Shown piece by piece: positions 23,149 through 32,043 of a stretch of DNA of 39,112 bases. Source of the stretch: Anaeromyxobacter_A sp035538735 (GTDB lineage Bacteria; Myxococcota; Myxococcia; Myxococcales; Anaeromyxobacteraceae); assembly GCA_035538735.1 (NCBI GenBank), contig DATLJU010000250.1, forward strand, positions 1-39,112, in the 5' to 3' direction. Position numbers and translations under genes: made by a program. The notes under the pieces are model-generated. The model saw only the letters and a list, made by a program, of their open reading frames with translations, did no database searches and was not told the origin of the DNA. Numbering within the stretch: position 1 is the stretch's first letter; each line of letters opens with the position of its first letter.

Positions 23149-23269
23149 TCGGGTTCTCCAAGGGTGGAGCCCGCGTTCTAGGCGAGTTTTGTGACGGAAC
23201 GCTGACGAAACCGCGACGTCTTGGGGTCGCACGCGTTCGAGGGCACCGTCCGGGGATGGCCTGGCGCGA

Positions 23270-26200
23270 CTATGTACCTCGAACAGGGTGCGTGTGGTGC
23301 GGCTCGTGCACCACCGGCTTCGGCTCGAGCGGATGGGTCAGCCATTCGTCGTGATGCTCCGCCGGAACCCGCCTCGCGATGAGCGTGAAGATGGCCGGGA
23401 CGAGGAAGAGCGAGAGCACCGTCGAGCTGGCCAGCCCACCGACGACCGCCAGCGCGAGCGGACGGTTCGCCTCCGCCCCGTGCTCGAGGCCGAGCGCGGT
23501 CGGCAGAAGGCCGATGATGGTGGCGAGGCTCGTCATCATGATTGGCACGAAGCGGGTCCGCGCGGCGTCCACCACCGCGTCGACCTCGGTGAGGCCGCGC
23601 TGGAGCTGCCGCGCCGCGTGATCGACGAGCAGGATGCCGTTCGAGACGGCGATGCCGACCACCATCAGCACGCCCATGAGCGCCGTGATGGAGAAGCCCT
23701 GCTTCGCCGCCATGAGCGCGAGCACGATCCCGATGAGGGTGCAGGGGATGGTGAACAGCATGATGAGCGGCAGCCGCAGGCTCTTGAACTGCGACGCCAT
23801 GATCATGAACACCACCATGATCGCGAGGCCGATCGCGACGCCCAGGCCGCCGAAGGTGTCGCGCATGAGCTGGACCTGGCCGACGAAGGAGAACCGGAGG
23901 TCCTTCGTGCGCGGATCGGCCTTCAGCCGCTGCTCCAGCTCGGCGGCGGCGCTGCCGATGTCGCGCCCCTCCGTCTGCATCATGACGTGGGCGGCGCGCT
24001 GCATCTGGTTGCGCTCGATGGCGACCGGTCCCACCGAGCGCTCGATGTCGCCGTAGCTCCCCAGCGTCACCGCCGCCCCGTTCTCGCCGGTGCGGACCGG
24101 CACCCGCGCCAGCGCGGCTGGGTCCTGGATCTGACTCTGGTCGTAGGAGGTCACCACGTAGTAGGCCATCCCGTTGGACGGGTCGACCCACGTGCTCGGC
24201 GCGTTGATGTTGCCGTAGGTGGACTCGAGCGTGGTCTGGGCCGCCGAGCGGGCGGAGACCCCGACCAGGCCCGCCGTCTGCCGGTCGAGGTTGACGCGCA
24301 CCTCGGGGTAGTCGGTCTGCAGCCCGAGGTAGATGTCGCGCATGCCGGGGACGCCGCGCGCCACCTCGGCCACGGCCTCCTCCTCGCTGCGGAGCGTCTC
24401 GAGGTTCGTCCCGCGCAGCTCGACGACCACCGGCGCCTGGAAGCCGTTCGAGAACACGTTGGCGACGAGGCCGCCGGGGGACTGGAGGAAGTCGACGCCC
24501 GGGTAGTTGCGGTTCAGGATGTCGCGGATGCGATCGGCCACCTGCCGCTGATCCAGCTTGCGGTGCTCGGGATCGCCGAGCTGGAACTGCATGAACGCCA
24601 TGTGAGGCCCGCTGTTCGGGTTGCCCATGGCGCTGCGCGGTGACTTCGGGTAGCCCACGTTGGCGAGCTGGAGCTCGACCGTGCCCTCCGGCAGCTCCTT
24701 CACCACCGTCCGCGCCATCTCGTTCACCTTGCGGTTCGCGTCCTGGAGCGAGGTGCCGGGCGCCACCCGGACGAAGACCGTCTCCATGGACTCGTCGATC
24801 TCCGGGAAGAAGGTGCTGGGGAGGCGCGAGGCGGCCACGCCCGCCCCGACGACGAGCACCGCCGCCGCCCCGATGATCCACCAGCGGTAGGCGAGGAGGG
24901 CGCGCAGCCCGCGCGCGTAGGCGTCCGCGACGCCGTGGATCCGGTCGCGCACCGCGTCGGCCACCCGGCCGCGCTTGGATCTCCCGAGCAGGTAGCGCGC
25001 CGCCACCGGCGTCACCGCCATCGAGATGAGGTACCCCGCGAACATGGCGACCGCGACGGTGAGCGCCAGCGGCGCGAAGAGCTTCCTGGCCAGGCCGTAC
25101 AGGAGCAGCACCGGCAGGAGCACCGCCACGGTGGTGAGGGTGGCCGCCAGCGCCGGCAACGCCACCTCCTCCGTCCCGTGGCGGGCGGCGAGCAGCGCGC
25201 CCTTCTTCTCGTGGTGCTGGTGGCGGTGGATGGCCTCCAGCACCACGACCGAGATGTCGACGAGCGGCCCCATGGCGAGGGTGAGCCCGCCCAGCGTGAA
25301 GGCGTTCAGCGTCTGCCCGGTCGCATAGAGGACGATGAGGATGATGGCGAAGGAGATGGGGATGGCGATGGCGACGATGACGACCGCCCGCACCTCCTGC
25401 AGGAAGAGCAGGATGACGAGCGAGACGAGCACCAGCGCCTGGAGGATCTCCTTCTTGAGCCCGGCGAAGGTGGTCCGGACGTAGCTCGACTGATCGAAGA
25501 TGGGCTTCACCTGCAGCCCGGGCGGGAGATTGCGCAGGTTTGCGATCTTCTCCTTCACCGCGTCGACGATCTGGAGCGTGTTGCCGCCCGGGACGCGCAG
25601 CACGTTGAGGTAAACGGCGTCCTGCCCGTTCACCGAGACGGCCTGGGTCTGGGGCGAGGCCGCGTCGACCACCTGCGCCACGTCGCGGATGAGGACGGGC
25701 TTGCCGTCCTTCAGCTTCACCATGCCCTCGGCGATGCGCTCGATGCGCGCCGCGACCGCGTTCGTGTAGACGTTGGCGTCGAAGTGCTCCGAGACGAAGC
25801 TGCCCGAGGGCAAGAGCGCGTTCGAGCGCGCCACCGCCTCGGCCACCTCACTCGAGGTGACGGAGCGGGCCTGGGCCGCGGCCGGGTCCACCACGATGTT
25901 GATCTGGCGGACGCGGCCACCGTTGGGCGCGGCGCTGGCGACGCCCGGGATGCCCTCCAGCAGGGGTTCGATGTTGTTGACGGCGAAGTCGTAGATCTGG
26001 GGGCCGACGAGACCGCCCCCGGAGACCGCTACCTGCACCACCGGCTGGTTCGATGGGTCGTACTGGAGGACGAACGGCGGCAGCACGCCGAGCGTCTTCG
26101 GCACCGTGCTCATCGCGAACGCGACCTGTTGCTGCACCAGGCCCTGCGCGGCGTTGAGGTCGACGCCCCACTTCAGCCAGACGAAGATGAGCGACAGGTT

Positions 26201-26452
26201 GTTGCGCGAGATGCTCTGAACGTGATCGACGCCCGGCGTCGCCGAGACCTGGGTCTCGATGGGCCAGGTGAGCGTCTTCTCGACGTCCTTCGGGCCGAGG
26301 CCCGGCGCCAGCGCGCCGACCACCAGCACCGGCGGGGTGAGCTCGGGGAACGTGTCGACGCTCATTCGCGGCGTCGTGACCACGGAGAACACCACGAGCC
26401 CCACGCACAGCATGAGGATCGCGATCGGGTTCCGGAGCGAGAGCTTGGTCAT
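23270..26452 (-). CDS. RND efflux pump inner-membrane subunit
   Basis: A 1060-aa protein with RND architecture: TM1 in NPIAILMLCVGLVVFSVV, large periplasmic porter loop 1 (GPKDVEKTLTWPIETQVSATPGV), a block of transmembrane segments, a second periplasmic loop after LLAYRWWIIGAAAVLVVG, and the final helices (ITALMGVLMVVGIAVSNGILLVDHA). The proton-relay region in TM4 reads MGPLVDISVVVLEAIHRHQHH: one Asp is present where AcrB has two. It is the third gene of a tripartite operon with adaptor and outer-membrane factor; its ATG overlaps the adaptor stop by one base. The divergent two-component system probably controls it. Substrate class (organic compounds or metals) is not clear from sequence. Confidence 0.93.
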   Translation of the reverse strand: MTKLSLRNPIAILMLCVGLVVFSVVTTPRMSVDTFPELTPPVLVVGALAPGLGPKDVEKTLTWPIETQVSATPGVDHVQSISRNNLSLIFVWLKWGVDLNAAQGLVQQQVAFAMSTVPKTLGVLPPFVLQYDPSNQPVVQVAVSGGGLVGPQIYDFAVNNIEPLLEGIPGVASAAPNGGRVRQINIVVDPAAAQARSVTSSEVAEAVARSNALLPSGSFVSEHFDANVYTNAVAARIERIAEGMVKLKDGKPVLIRDVAQVVDAASPQTQAVSVNGQDAVYLNVLRVPGGNTLQIVDAVKEKIANLRNLPPGLQVKPIFDQSSYVRTTFAGLKKEILQALVLVSLVILLFLQEVRAVVIVAIAIPISFAIILIVLYATGQTLNAFTLGGLTLAMGPLVDISVVVLEAIHRHQHHEKKGALLAARHGTEEVALPALAATLTTVAVLLPVLLLYGLARKLFAPLALTVAVAMFAGYLISMAVTPVAARYLLGRSKRGRVADAVRDRIHGVADAYARGLRALLAYRWWIIGAAAVLVVGAGVAASRLPSTFFPEIDESMETVFVRVAPGTSLQDANRKVNEMARTVVKELPEGTVELQLANVGYPKSPRSAMGNPNSGPHMAFMQFQLGDPEHRKLDQRQVADRIRDILNRNYPGVDFLQSPGGLVANVFSNGFQAPVVVELRGTNLETLRSEEEAVAEVARGVPGMRDIYLGLQTDYPEVRVNLDRQTAGLVGVSARSAAQTTLESTYGNINAPSTWVDPSNGMAYYVVTSYDQSQIQDPAALARVPVRTGENGAAVTLGSYGDIERSVGPVAIERNQMQRAAHVMMQTEGRDIGSAAAELEQRLKADPRTKDLRFSFVGQVQLMRDTFGGLGVAIGLAIMVVFMIMASQFKSLRLPLIMLFTIPCTLIGIVLALMAAKQGFSITALMGVLMVVGIAVSNGILLVDHAARQLQRGLTEVDAVVDAARTRFVPIMMTSLATIIGLLPTALGLEHGAEANRPLALAVVGGLASSTVLSLFLVPAIFTLIARRVPAEHHDEWLTHPLEPKPVVHEPHHTHPVRGT

Positions 26453-27639
26453 TAAAGCTCCTGCTTCGGCGCCGCGCCGGGCACCGCAGCCCGCTCCGCC
26501 TGCTGGGGCTGCGGGGTGGACGCGAGCTTGGCCGCGACGCGGTCGCCCTCGGCGACCACCTCTCGCCCCTCCAGCACCACCCGCGAGCCGGCCGCCAGCT
26601 CGGGCGCGACGAAGAGGCTCCCTCCGCTCTCGCCCACGACCTGAACGGTGCGCTTGTGGGCCAGCTCGCCGTCGATCACCACCACGGTGGCCTTCCTGGC
26701 GCGCACCGAGGCGGCCGCGAGCGGGAGCTCCGTGGCCGGGATGGCCTCGCCGCCGTCGAGCCTCAGCTCGGCGGTGGTGCCGACCGGATACGCGCGGTCA
26801 CGGTTCGGCAGATCGATCTCGATGTGGATGGTGCGCGTCGAGGGATCGGCGGCCGGGGCGCGGCGCGCGATGGTGCCGGTCACGTTCTGGCCGGTGGAGA
26901 GGAGGTGGATACGGACCGGGGCCCCGGGCGGCACCGACTGGAAGTCGCTCTCCGGCACGTCGGCGGTGAGGCGGACCATCCTGCGGTCGACCAGCGCGGC
27001 GATGGCGGTGCCGGGCCGGACGAAGGCGCCCGGATCGACGAAGCGATCGGCCACCTCGCCGTCGAACGGCGCGCGCAGGACGCAGTCCTTGACGCTCAGG
27101 GACGCGCTCAGGGCCTGCGCCTTCATGGCGAGCAGCTGAGCCTCCTTCGACTCGCTCTCCGCCTTCTGCATCTCGACCTCGGAGGGGGCCGCGAACCCTC
27201 CCTTGAGGAGCGTCGACATGCGCGCCGCCTTGTCGGCCAGAGCCGCCTGGGTTCGCTCGAGGGCGCGCGCCTGCATCGCGACCGCCTGATCCGCGCTGGA
27301 GGCGTTGCGGCAATCCAGCGTCGCCACCACGTCGCCTCGCTTCACGACCGCGCCCGGCCGCACCAGCACGGTGTCGACGTACGCGGAGATGAACTGCGGC
27401 CCGACGCGCGCGGCGTACCAGGGCTCGATCGTGCCGACGTAGCGATGGGTGTGCCGGTAGGTGGAGGCGCGCGCCTCGACCACGGTGACGGGCTTCGGGG
27501 TCGAGGCGAGCGCGACGGTGTTCGTGCCGCCGCGCGCCCGGTGATAGAGCAGCAGCCCGAGCACCAGCACCAGCAGCGTCGCCCCCGCGATCACGGCCGG
27601 GAGGTTCAGGCGCTGCGCTCGACGAGCCTCGGTGTCCAT
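26452..27639 (-). CDS. RND efflux periplasmic adaptor (HlyD/MFP family)
   Basis: A 395-aa protein from ATG 27639, with GAGGATC upstream; the longer frame is shadow of the outer-membrane factor gene. A single N-terminal anchor (LPAVIAGATLLVLVLGLLLYH) is followed by a split lipoyl domain (VGPQFISAYVDTVLVRPGAVVKRGDVVATLD ... LRAPFDGEVADRFVDPGAFV) enclosing an alpha-helical hairpin rich in Ala, Lys and Glu (about residues 115-165), then beta-barrel and membrane-proximal domains (VPESDFQSVPPGAPVRI). It bridges the RND pump and TolC-like channel in the periplasm. It has no lipobox, so it is held by the N-terminal helix. Confidence 0.93.
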   Translation of the reverse strand: MDTEARRAQRLNLPAVIAGATLLVLVLGLLLYHRARGGTNTVALASTPKPVTVVEARASTYRHTHRYVGTIEPWYAARVGPQFISAYVDTVLVRPGAVVKRGDVVATLDCRNASSADQAVAMQARALERTQAALADKAARMSTLLKGGFAAPSEVEMQKAESESKEAQLLAMKAQALSASLSVKDCVLRAPFDGEVADRFVDPGAFVRPGTAIAALVDRRMVRLTADVPESDFQSVPPGAPVRIHLLSTGQNVTGTIARRAPAADPSTRTIHIEIDLPNRDRAYPVGTTAELRLDGGEAIPATELPLAAASVRARKATVVVIDGELAHKRTVQVVGESGGSLFVAPELAAGSRVVLEGREVVAEGDRVAAKLASTPQPQQAERAAVPGAAPKQEL

Positions 27640-27655
27640 CGGGATCGATCCTCCG

Positions 27656-29113
27656 TCACAGGTTCTCGGCGATGGCGCGGCCGAGCCGGGCGCGCGCCGT
27701 CGCGAGGCGAAAGCCGCCGACCGCCGCGGCGCTGTCCGCCTCCGCCAGCAGGGACTGGGCGTCCGCCAGCTCCAGGGTCGTGCCCAGCCCTGCCTGGAAC
27801 CGCGCCAGCGCCTGGGCGTAGTTGTCGCGCGCCGCCGTGAGGGACTTCTCGAGCGCGGGCAGCGCCTGACGCGCGGCGTCGTACTCGACGTACACCCTCT
27901 CCACTCGCGCCCCGAGCATCTGCCGCGCCTCGTCGACCTCCAGCTGGCGCGCCTCCTCGCGGGCGCGGCTCGCCTCCGCGCGCGCCCGCACGCCTCCGTC
28001 GAACAGCGGCCACGTGAAGAGAAGTCCGACGTCCCAGTTCGGCACCGAGGGCAGCAGCCCGTCGCCTGCCGGCGCGGGCCCGGAGGTCGAGGCCGCGCCG
28101 CCGGCACGCCCGGAGAGCGTCGCGGTGAGCGAGAGGTCGGGGCGGATCTCGGCGGCGATGGCGCGGGTGGCGGCGCGCTGCGCCGCCACGCTCCCGGCGC
28201 GCTCGCGGACGAGCGGGTCCCGCTGCAGGGCCTGATCGATGGCGGCGTCGAGCGAGGGCGCCGGCGGGATCACTGGCTCCTGCGCGGTGGCCGCGTCGAG
28301 CGTGCGATCGCTCACGCCGACGACGGCCGCGAAGGCCGCCTGCGCCGCGACGACGTTCTGCTCCGCGTCGACGCGCGCGACCTCGAACCGGCTCAGGTCG
28401 GCCTCGGCGCGGGTGAGGTCGACGGGCGGCCGCAGCCCGGCCCGGACGCCGGCCGCGGCGGTGTCGCGGTTGGCGCGCGCGCGCTCGGAGGCCGCCGCCG
28501 CCGCGTCGCGGAGCCGCTTCGTCGCCGCGACCCCGAAGTAGGCGTTCTCGACCGCCAGGTCGAGGTCGAGCCGCGCCGCGTCGAGCCGGCCCTGCTCGGC
28601 CTCGAGCTGCGCGTCCGCCAGCGCCTGGAGGGCGCCGATGCGACCGAAGTCGAAGACCTCCTGGCGCACGCCGAGCGCCGCCAGGGTCGAGGGCTCGGGG
28701 GTCCAGGAGCTGGTACCGGTGCGCGTCGCGCCGATGCGCGGGAGGTCGACGCCCGGCGCGCTGAGGTACGCGGCGGTGCTGTTGTTGGCCGTCGCGGCGA
28801 AGCCCTCGGCGGCGATGGCGACCCGCGGCAGGTAGAGCGCGCCGGGCACGCGCGCGTCGGCCCGGACCGCCGAGAGCCGCGCCCGTGCCGCGAGGAGGCT
28901 CGGCTGGTGAGCGCGGCTGTACTCGAGCGCCTCCTGCAGGGACATCGCGCGAGGCGCGGGAAGGCGCGGAGCGGGCCCCCCGGTGGGGACCGGAGCGGCG
29001 CCGTCGGGCTGGGCCGGGGCGAGCGTGATGCCGGCCGCGGACCCGTGTGCGCGATCCCCCCCAGCCGCTGGTTGGACGGCCATGAGGGTGATCGCCAGCA
29101 AGATCGCGTGCAC
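27656..29113 (-). CDS. Outer-membrane efflux channel (TolC/OMF family)
   Basis: A 485-aa protein from GTG 29113, chosen because it starts a signal-like stretch (HAILLAITLMAVQPAAGG); no ribosome site is visible. After a Pro-rich linker the first OEP repeat begins SLQEALEYSRAHQPSLLAARARLSAVRADA, and the second occurs around APSLDAAIDQALQRDPLVRERAGSVAAQRA. Each has long Ala/Arg/Glu-rich coiled helices and short barrel strands (WDVGLLFTWPLFDGGVRARAE is typical). It is the first gene of the efflux operon, 16 bases before the adaptor start. A sigma-54 promoter candidate lies only 14 bases upstream of the GTG, so either the mRNA is nearly leaderless or the start is mis-set. Confidence 0.88.
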   Translation of the reverse strand: MHAILLAITLMAVQPAAGGDRAHGSAAGITLAPAQPDGAAPVPTGGPAPRLPAPRAMSLQEALEYSRAHQPSLLAARARLSAVRADARVPGALYLPRVAIAAEGFAATANNSTAAYLSAPGVDLPRIGATRTGTSSWTPEPSTLAALGVRQEVFDFGRIGALQALADAQLEAEQGRLDAARLDLDLAVENAYFGVAATKRLRDAAAAASERARANRDTAAAGVRAGLRPPVDLTRAEADLSRFEVARVDAEQNVVAAQAAFAAVVGVSDRTLDAATAQEPVIPPAPSLDAAIDQALQRDPLVRERAGSVAAQRAATRAIAAEIRPDLSLTATLSGRAGGAASTSGPAPAGDGLLPSVPNWDVGLLFTWPLFDGGVRARAEASRAREEARQLEVDEARQMLGARVERVYVEYDAARQALPALEKSLTAARDNYAQALARFQAGLGTTLELADAQSLLAEADSAAAVGGFRLATARARLGRAIAENL

Positions 29114-29126
29114 GGGCGGCCACGTT

Positions 29127-29142
29127 AGCAGCGGGCGTGCCG
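29127..29142 (-). promoter_or_regulatory. Candidate sigma-54 (-24/-12) promoter of the efflux operon
   Basis: On the minus strand CGGCACG-CCCG-CTGCT matches the sigma-54 consensus TGGCACG-N4-TTGCW at all positions but two, with the invariant GG and GC exactly ten bases apart. The divergent genes encode a kinase and a regulator with the GAFTGA sigma-54 contact motif, which supports it. Predicted transcription start is near 29116. Confidence 0.6.
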
Positions 29143-29186
29143 GGCCGGAATTCGGGCTGTTCGGGGGCTCGCAGTTCCCTTGGGGC

Positions 29187-29219
29187 GGATTTTTTCCTGG
29201 GCGAACACGGAAAATCTCC
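29187..29219. promoter_or_regulatory. Inverted repeat, candidate enhancer for the NtrC-type regulator
   Basis: GGATTTTTTCC (29187-29197) and GGAAAATCTCC (29209-29219) are imperfect inverted repeats (9 of 11) separated by 11 bases, a conspicuous A/T-rich patch in very GC-rich DNA. It is centred roughly 87 bases upstream of the predicted sigma-54 start at about 29116, the usual distance for binding by Fis-type HTH regulators. Confidence 0.5.
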
Positions 29220-29274
29220 GCTACCGATCGGCTCGGGTCGAAGCTCCCTGGCCTCAGAGAGGGCTGTTCGGCCA

Positions 29275-30642
29275 TTGGAGCGCCGTTTGCTTTGGGATCT
29301 GCCCGTGCGTGTCAGAGCCGGACAAGGCGTCGTCGCGATCGGGGCCTGGATGGCCATCTCGGTCTTCGCCGTGACGGCGCTCGCCTACTGGGATGAGCAG
29401 CGAGAATCCGCGGCCGCGCTGGACGATTTCGCCCAGGAACAGGCCACGCTCGCGGCGAGTGTCGCCTCCGGGCTCGCGAGTCGGCTCGCCACGGAGCCCG
29501 ACGCGCCCGTCCAAAACCTGCTCGCGGGGGCGCGGCGCCTCGAGCGGCCCAACGCGCTCGTCGTGCTCGTCGCGCCGCCGGCCGGCGGCCTCGTGGCCAG
29601 CGACGGCCGCCCGGTGGAGGCGCCCGCGCTCGCGGAGGCGATCCGCGCCGGGAGGTCCACCGTTCGACTCTCGCGCAGCGCCGCCGCGCCGCTCGGACTT
29701 CCCGAGCGGACCGCGCTCGCCGGGATCTCGCACGCGGAGGCTCGCGATCGATCGTGGGGCATCGCGGTCGTGGCGAGCGCCGAGCGCGAGCGCGACCGCG
29801 AGCGCTGGGCGCGCGCCCGCCTCGTCCTCGCCGCGCTCGTCGCCGCTGGCCTCGTGGTCGGCTTCGGCGGTTACGCCCTGCGCCGCCAGCGCGCGAAGCT
29901 GGAGCTCGAGCGCGAGCTGGCCGTGGCGGAGGTGGAGCGGGAACGGGACGCCCGGCTCGCCCGGCTCTCTCGCGCCGCCACCATGCTGACGCTCGCCTCC
30001 GGTGTCGCCCACGAGATCTCGACGCCGCTCGGCGTCATCTCCGGCCGGGCCGAGCAGCTCCTGGAGCGCGCCGGCGAGGACGAGCGCGCGCGCCGCGCGG
30101 CGCAGGCCATCCTGGAGCAGGCGCAGCGGGTCAAGGACGTGATCCAGGGACTCCTCGACCTGGCGCGGGGCGGCGGGCCGGCGCTGCAGGAGGTGGCGCC
30201 GCGCTCGGTGGTGGACGCGGCGGTGGCGCTGGTGGCGCACCGCTTCGAGAAGGCCGGCGTCCGGCTCGCCGCGCGCGTGCCGGCCGACCTCGCCCCGGTC
30301 CGCTGCGATCCGACGCTGCTCGAGCACGCGCTGGTGAACCTGCTCCTCAACGCCTGCGACGCCTGCGCGCGCGGGGGGGCGGTGGAGGTCACCGCGGCGC
30401 TCGAGCGCGGCAGCCTCACCTTCGCCGTCGAGGACGACGGGGAGGGGATCGCCCAGGTGAACGCGGCGCGTGCCGCCGAGCCGTTCTTCACCACCAAACC
30501 CCGCGGGCGCGGCACCGGCCTGGGCCTGGCGGTGGTGAGCGAGATCGCCAAGTGTCACCGCGGCTCGTTCTCGATCGAGCCGGGCAGCCCCCGCGGCACG
30601 CGGGCCCGCATCAGGCTGCCGGTGGCGGAGGGAGCGCCGTGA
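29275..30642 (+). CDS. Membrane sensor histidine kinase (NtrB-like)
   Basis: A 455-aa protein from TTG 29275 (an in-frame GTG at 29305 is an alternative). Layout: TM1 about residues 17-38, a 140-residue periplasmic domain with no recognised fold, TM2 about 183-203, a basic coiled linker, the HisKA dimerisation domain with phospho-acceptor His246 in ASGVAHEISTPLGVISGRAE, and a HATPase_c domain with N-box LVNLLLNACDAC, G1 box EDDGEGI, F-box PFFTTK and G2 box GRGTGLGLAV. It overlaps the response regulator in a GTGA junction. It probably senses envelope stress or a pump substrate and controls the divergent efflux operon (inference from position and promoter). Confidence 0.92.
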   Translation: MERRLLWDLPVRVRAGQGVVAIGAWMAISVFAVTALAYWDEQRESAAALDDFAQEQATLAASVASGLASRLATEPDAPVQNLLAGARRLERPNALVVLVAPPAGGLVASDGRPVEAPALAEAIRAGRSTVRLSRSAAAPLGLPERTALAGISHAEARDRSWGIAVVASAERERDRERWARARLVLAALVAAGLVVGFGGYALRRQRAKLELERELAVAEVERERDARLARLSRAATMLTLASGVAHEISTPLGVISGRAEQLLERAGEDERARRAAQAILEQAQRVKDVIQGLLDLARGGGPALQEVAPRSVVDAAVALVAHRFEKAGVRLAARVPADLAPVRCDPTLLEHALVNLLLNACDACARGGAVEVTAALERGSLTFAVEDDGEGIAQVNAARAAEPFFTTKPRGRGTGLGLAVVSEIAKCHRGSFSIEPGSPRGTRARIRLPVAEGAP

Positions 30643-32033
30643 CCACGACCGCGCCGAGAGTCCTCGTCGTCGACGATCGCCTGGAGATGGCGGAGACGCT
30701 CGCCGACGGCCTGGCCGAGCGCGGGTTCGACCCGGTCGCGCTGGCGTTGGCGCACGAGGCCGTGGCGCGGCTCGAGTCGGAGCGGGTCGACGCCGTCGTC
30801 ACCGACCTGCGCATGCCCGACATGGACGGCCTCGAGCTGCTGGCCGTCTCGCGCCGCCTCGATCCGGCGCGTCCGGTCATCGTCATGACCGCCTACGGCG
30901 CCATCGACACCGCCATCGAGTCCATCCGGCGCGGCGCCTACCACTACCTGACGAAGCCGTTCCGGCAGGAAGAGCTCGTCATCTTCCTCGGGCGCGCGCT
31001 CGACGAGTCGCGAGTGCGGCGCGAGGCGGCCGCGCTCCGCGCCACGCTGCAGGAGCGCTTCTCGCCGGCCGGCTTCGTGGCGCGCAGCGCCGCCCTGCGC
31101 GCCGCGCTCGACGTGGTCGAGCGCATCGCGCCGACCGACGTCCCCGTCCTCATCACCGGCGAGACCGGCACCGGCAAGGGTCTCATCGCGCGTACGCTGC
31201 ACGCCCTGAGCCCGCGATCCGGGGCGAGGTTCGTGACCGTCAACTGCGCCGCGCTCCCGGAGGCGCTGCTCGAGAGCGAGCTCTTCGGGCACGTGAAGGG
31301 CGCCTTCACCGGCGCGACGCAGGACCGCCCCGGCCTCTTCGCCGAGGCCGAGGGGGGAACGCTGCTCCTCGACGAGATCGGCGAGATGCCGGTCGCGCTC
31401 CAGGCGAAGCTCCTCCACGTACTGGAGAGCGGGGCGGTGCGCGCCGTCGGCGCCTCGAGAGAGCGCCACGTCGACGTGCGGATCGTGGCCGCCACTCACC
31501 GCGACCTACGACGGCGGGTGCGCGAGGGCACGTTCCGCGAGGACCTCCTCTACCGGCTCGACGTCGTCCCGGTGAACCTGCCGCCCCTGCGGGAGCGCCA
31601 GGAGGACATCCCGCCGCTCGTCGATCGCTTCCTCGCCGCGGCACGGGCGCGCTACCCGACCGCCGTGGTCGAGCGCTTCTCGCCCGAGGCGCTCGGGCGC
31701 CTCCTCGAGCACGGCTGGCCGGGGAACGTGCGCGAGCTGGCGCACGTGGTGGAACGGACGGTGCTGCTCTGCCGTCGCCCCGAGGTCTCCGCCGCCGACC
31801 TGCCGCCGCTCGAGGACGACCGCGGGCGCCCGGTCGGCCCGCTCGGCGGCGCGGGCGACGCCGTCTTGCCCGTCCGTGAGCTGCAGCGGCGCTACGCGCG
31901 CTGGGCGCTCGGGCGCTGCGGCGGACAGCGTGGGCGCACCGCCGAGCGGCTCGGGATCGATCCGAAAACGCTCGCCAAGTGGCTCGACGAAGCGACCGAG
32001 GGCGATCCGTCCGGCGGCGAGACGGCCGCCTAG
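30639..32033 (+). CDS. NtrC-family sigma-54-dependent response regulator
   Basis: A 464-aa protein from GTG 30639, overlapping the kinase stop, with GGAGG upstream. The receiver domain (residues 1-120) has acid pair D12-D13, phospho-acceptor D56 (VVTDLRMPDMDG) and K106 (YLTKPF). The AAA+ domain has Walker A GETGTGKG (174-181), the sigma-54 contact loop GAFTGA (221-226), Walker B GGTLLLDEIGEMP and R-finger region. A C-terminal Fis-type HTH (RTAERLGIDPKTLAKWL) binds DNA. It activates transcription by sigma-54 RNA polymerase from upstream sites. The likely target is the divergent RND operon. Confidence 0.95.
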   Translation: MTTTAPRVLVVDDRLEMAETLADGLAERGFDPVALALAHEAVARLESERVDAVVTDLRMPDMDGLELLAVSRRLDPARPVIVMTAYGAIDTAIESIRRGAYHYLTKPFRQEELVIFLGRALDESRVRREAAALRATLQERFSPAGFVARSAALRAALDVVERIAPTDVPVLITGETGTGKGLIARTLHALSPRSGARFVTVNCAALPEALLESELFGHVKGAFTGATQDRPGLFAEAEGGTLLLDEIGEMPVALQAKLLHVLESGAVRAVGASRERHVDVRIVAATHRDLRRRVREGTFREDLLYRLDVVPVNLPPLRERQEDIPPLVDRFLAAARARYPTAVVERFSPEALGRLLEHGWPGNVRELAHVVERTVLLCRRPEVSAADLPPLEDDRGRPVGPLGGAGDAVLPVRELQRRYARWALGRCGGQRGRTAERLGIDPKTLAKWLDEATEGDPSGGETAA

Positions 32034-32043
32034 GGGAGTTCCC

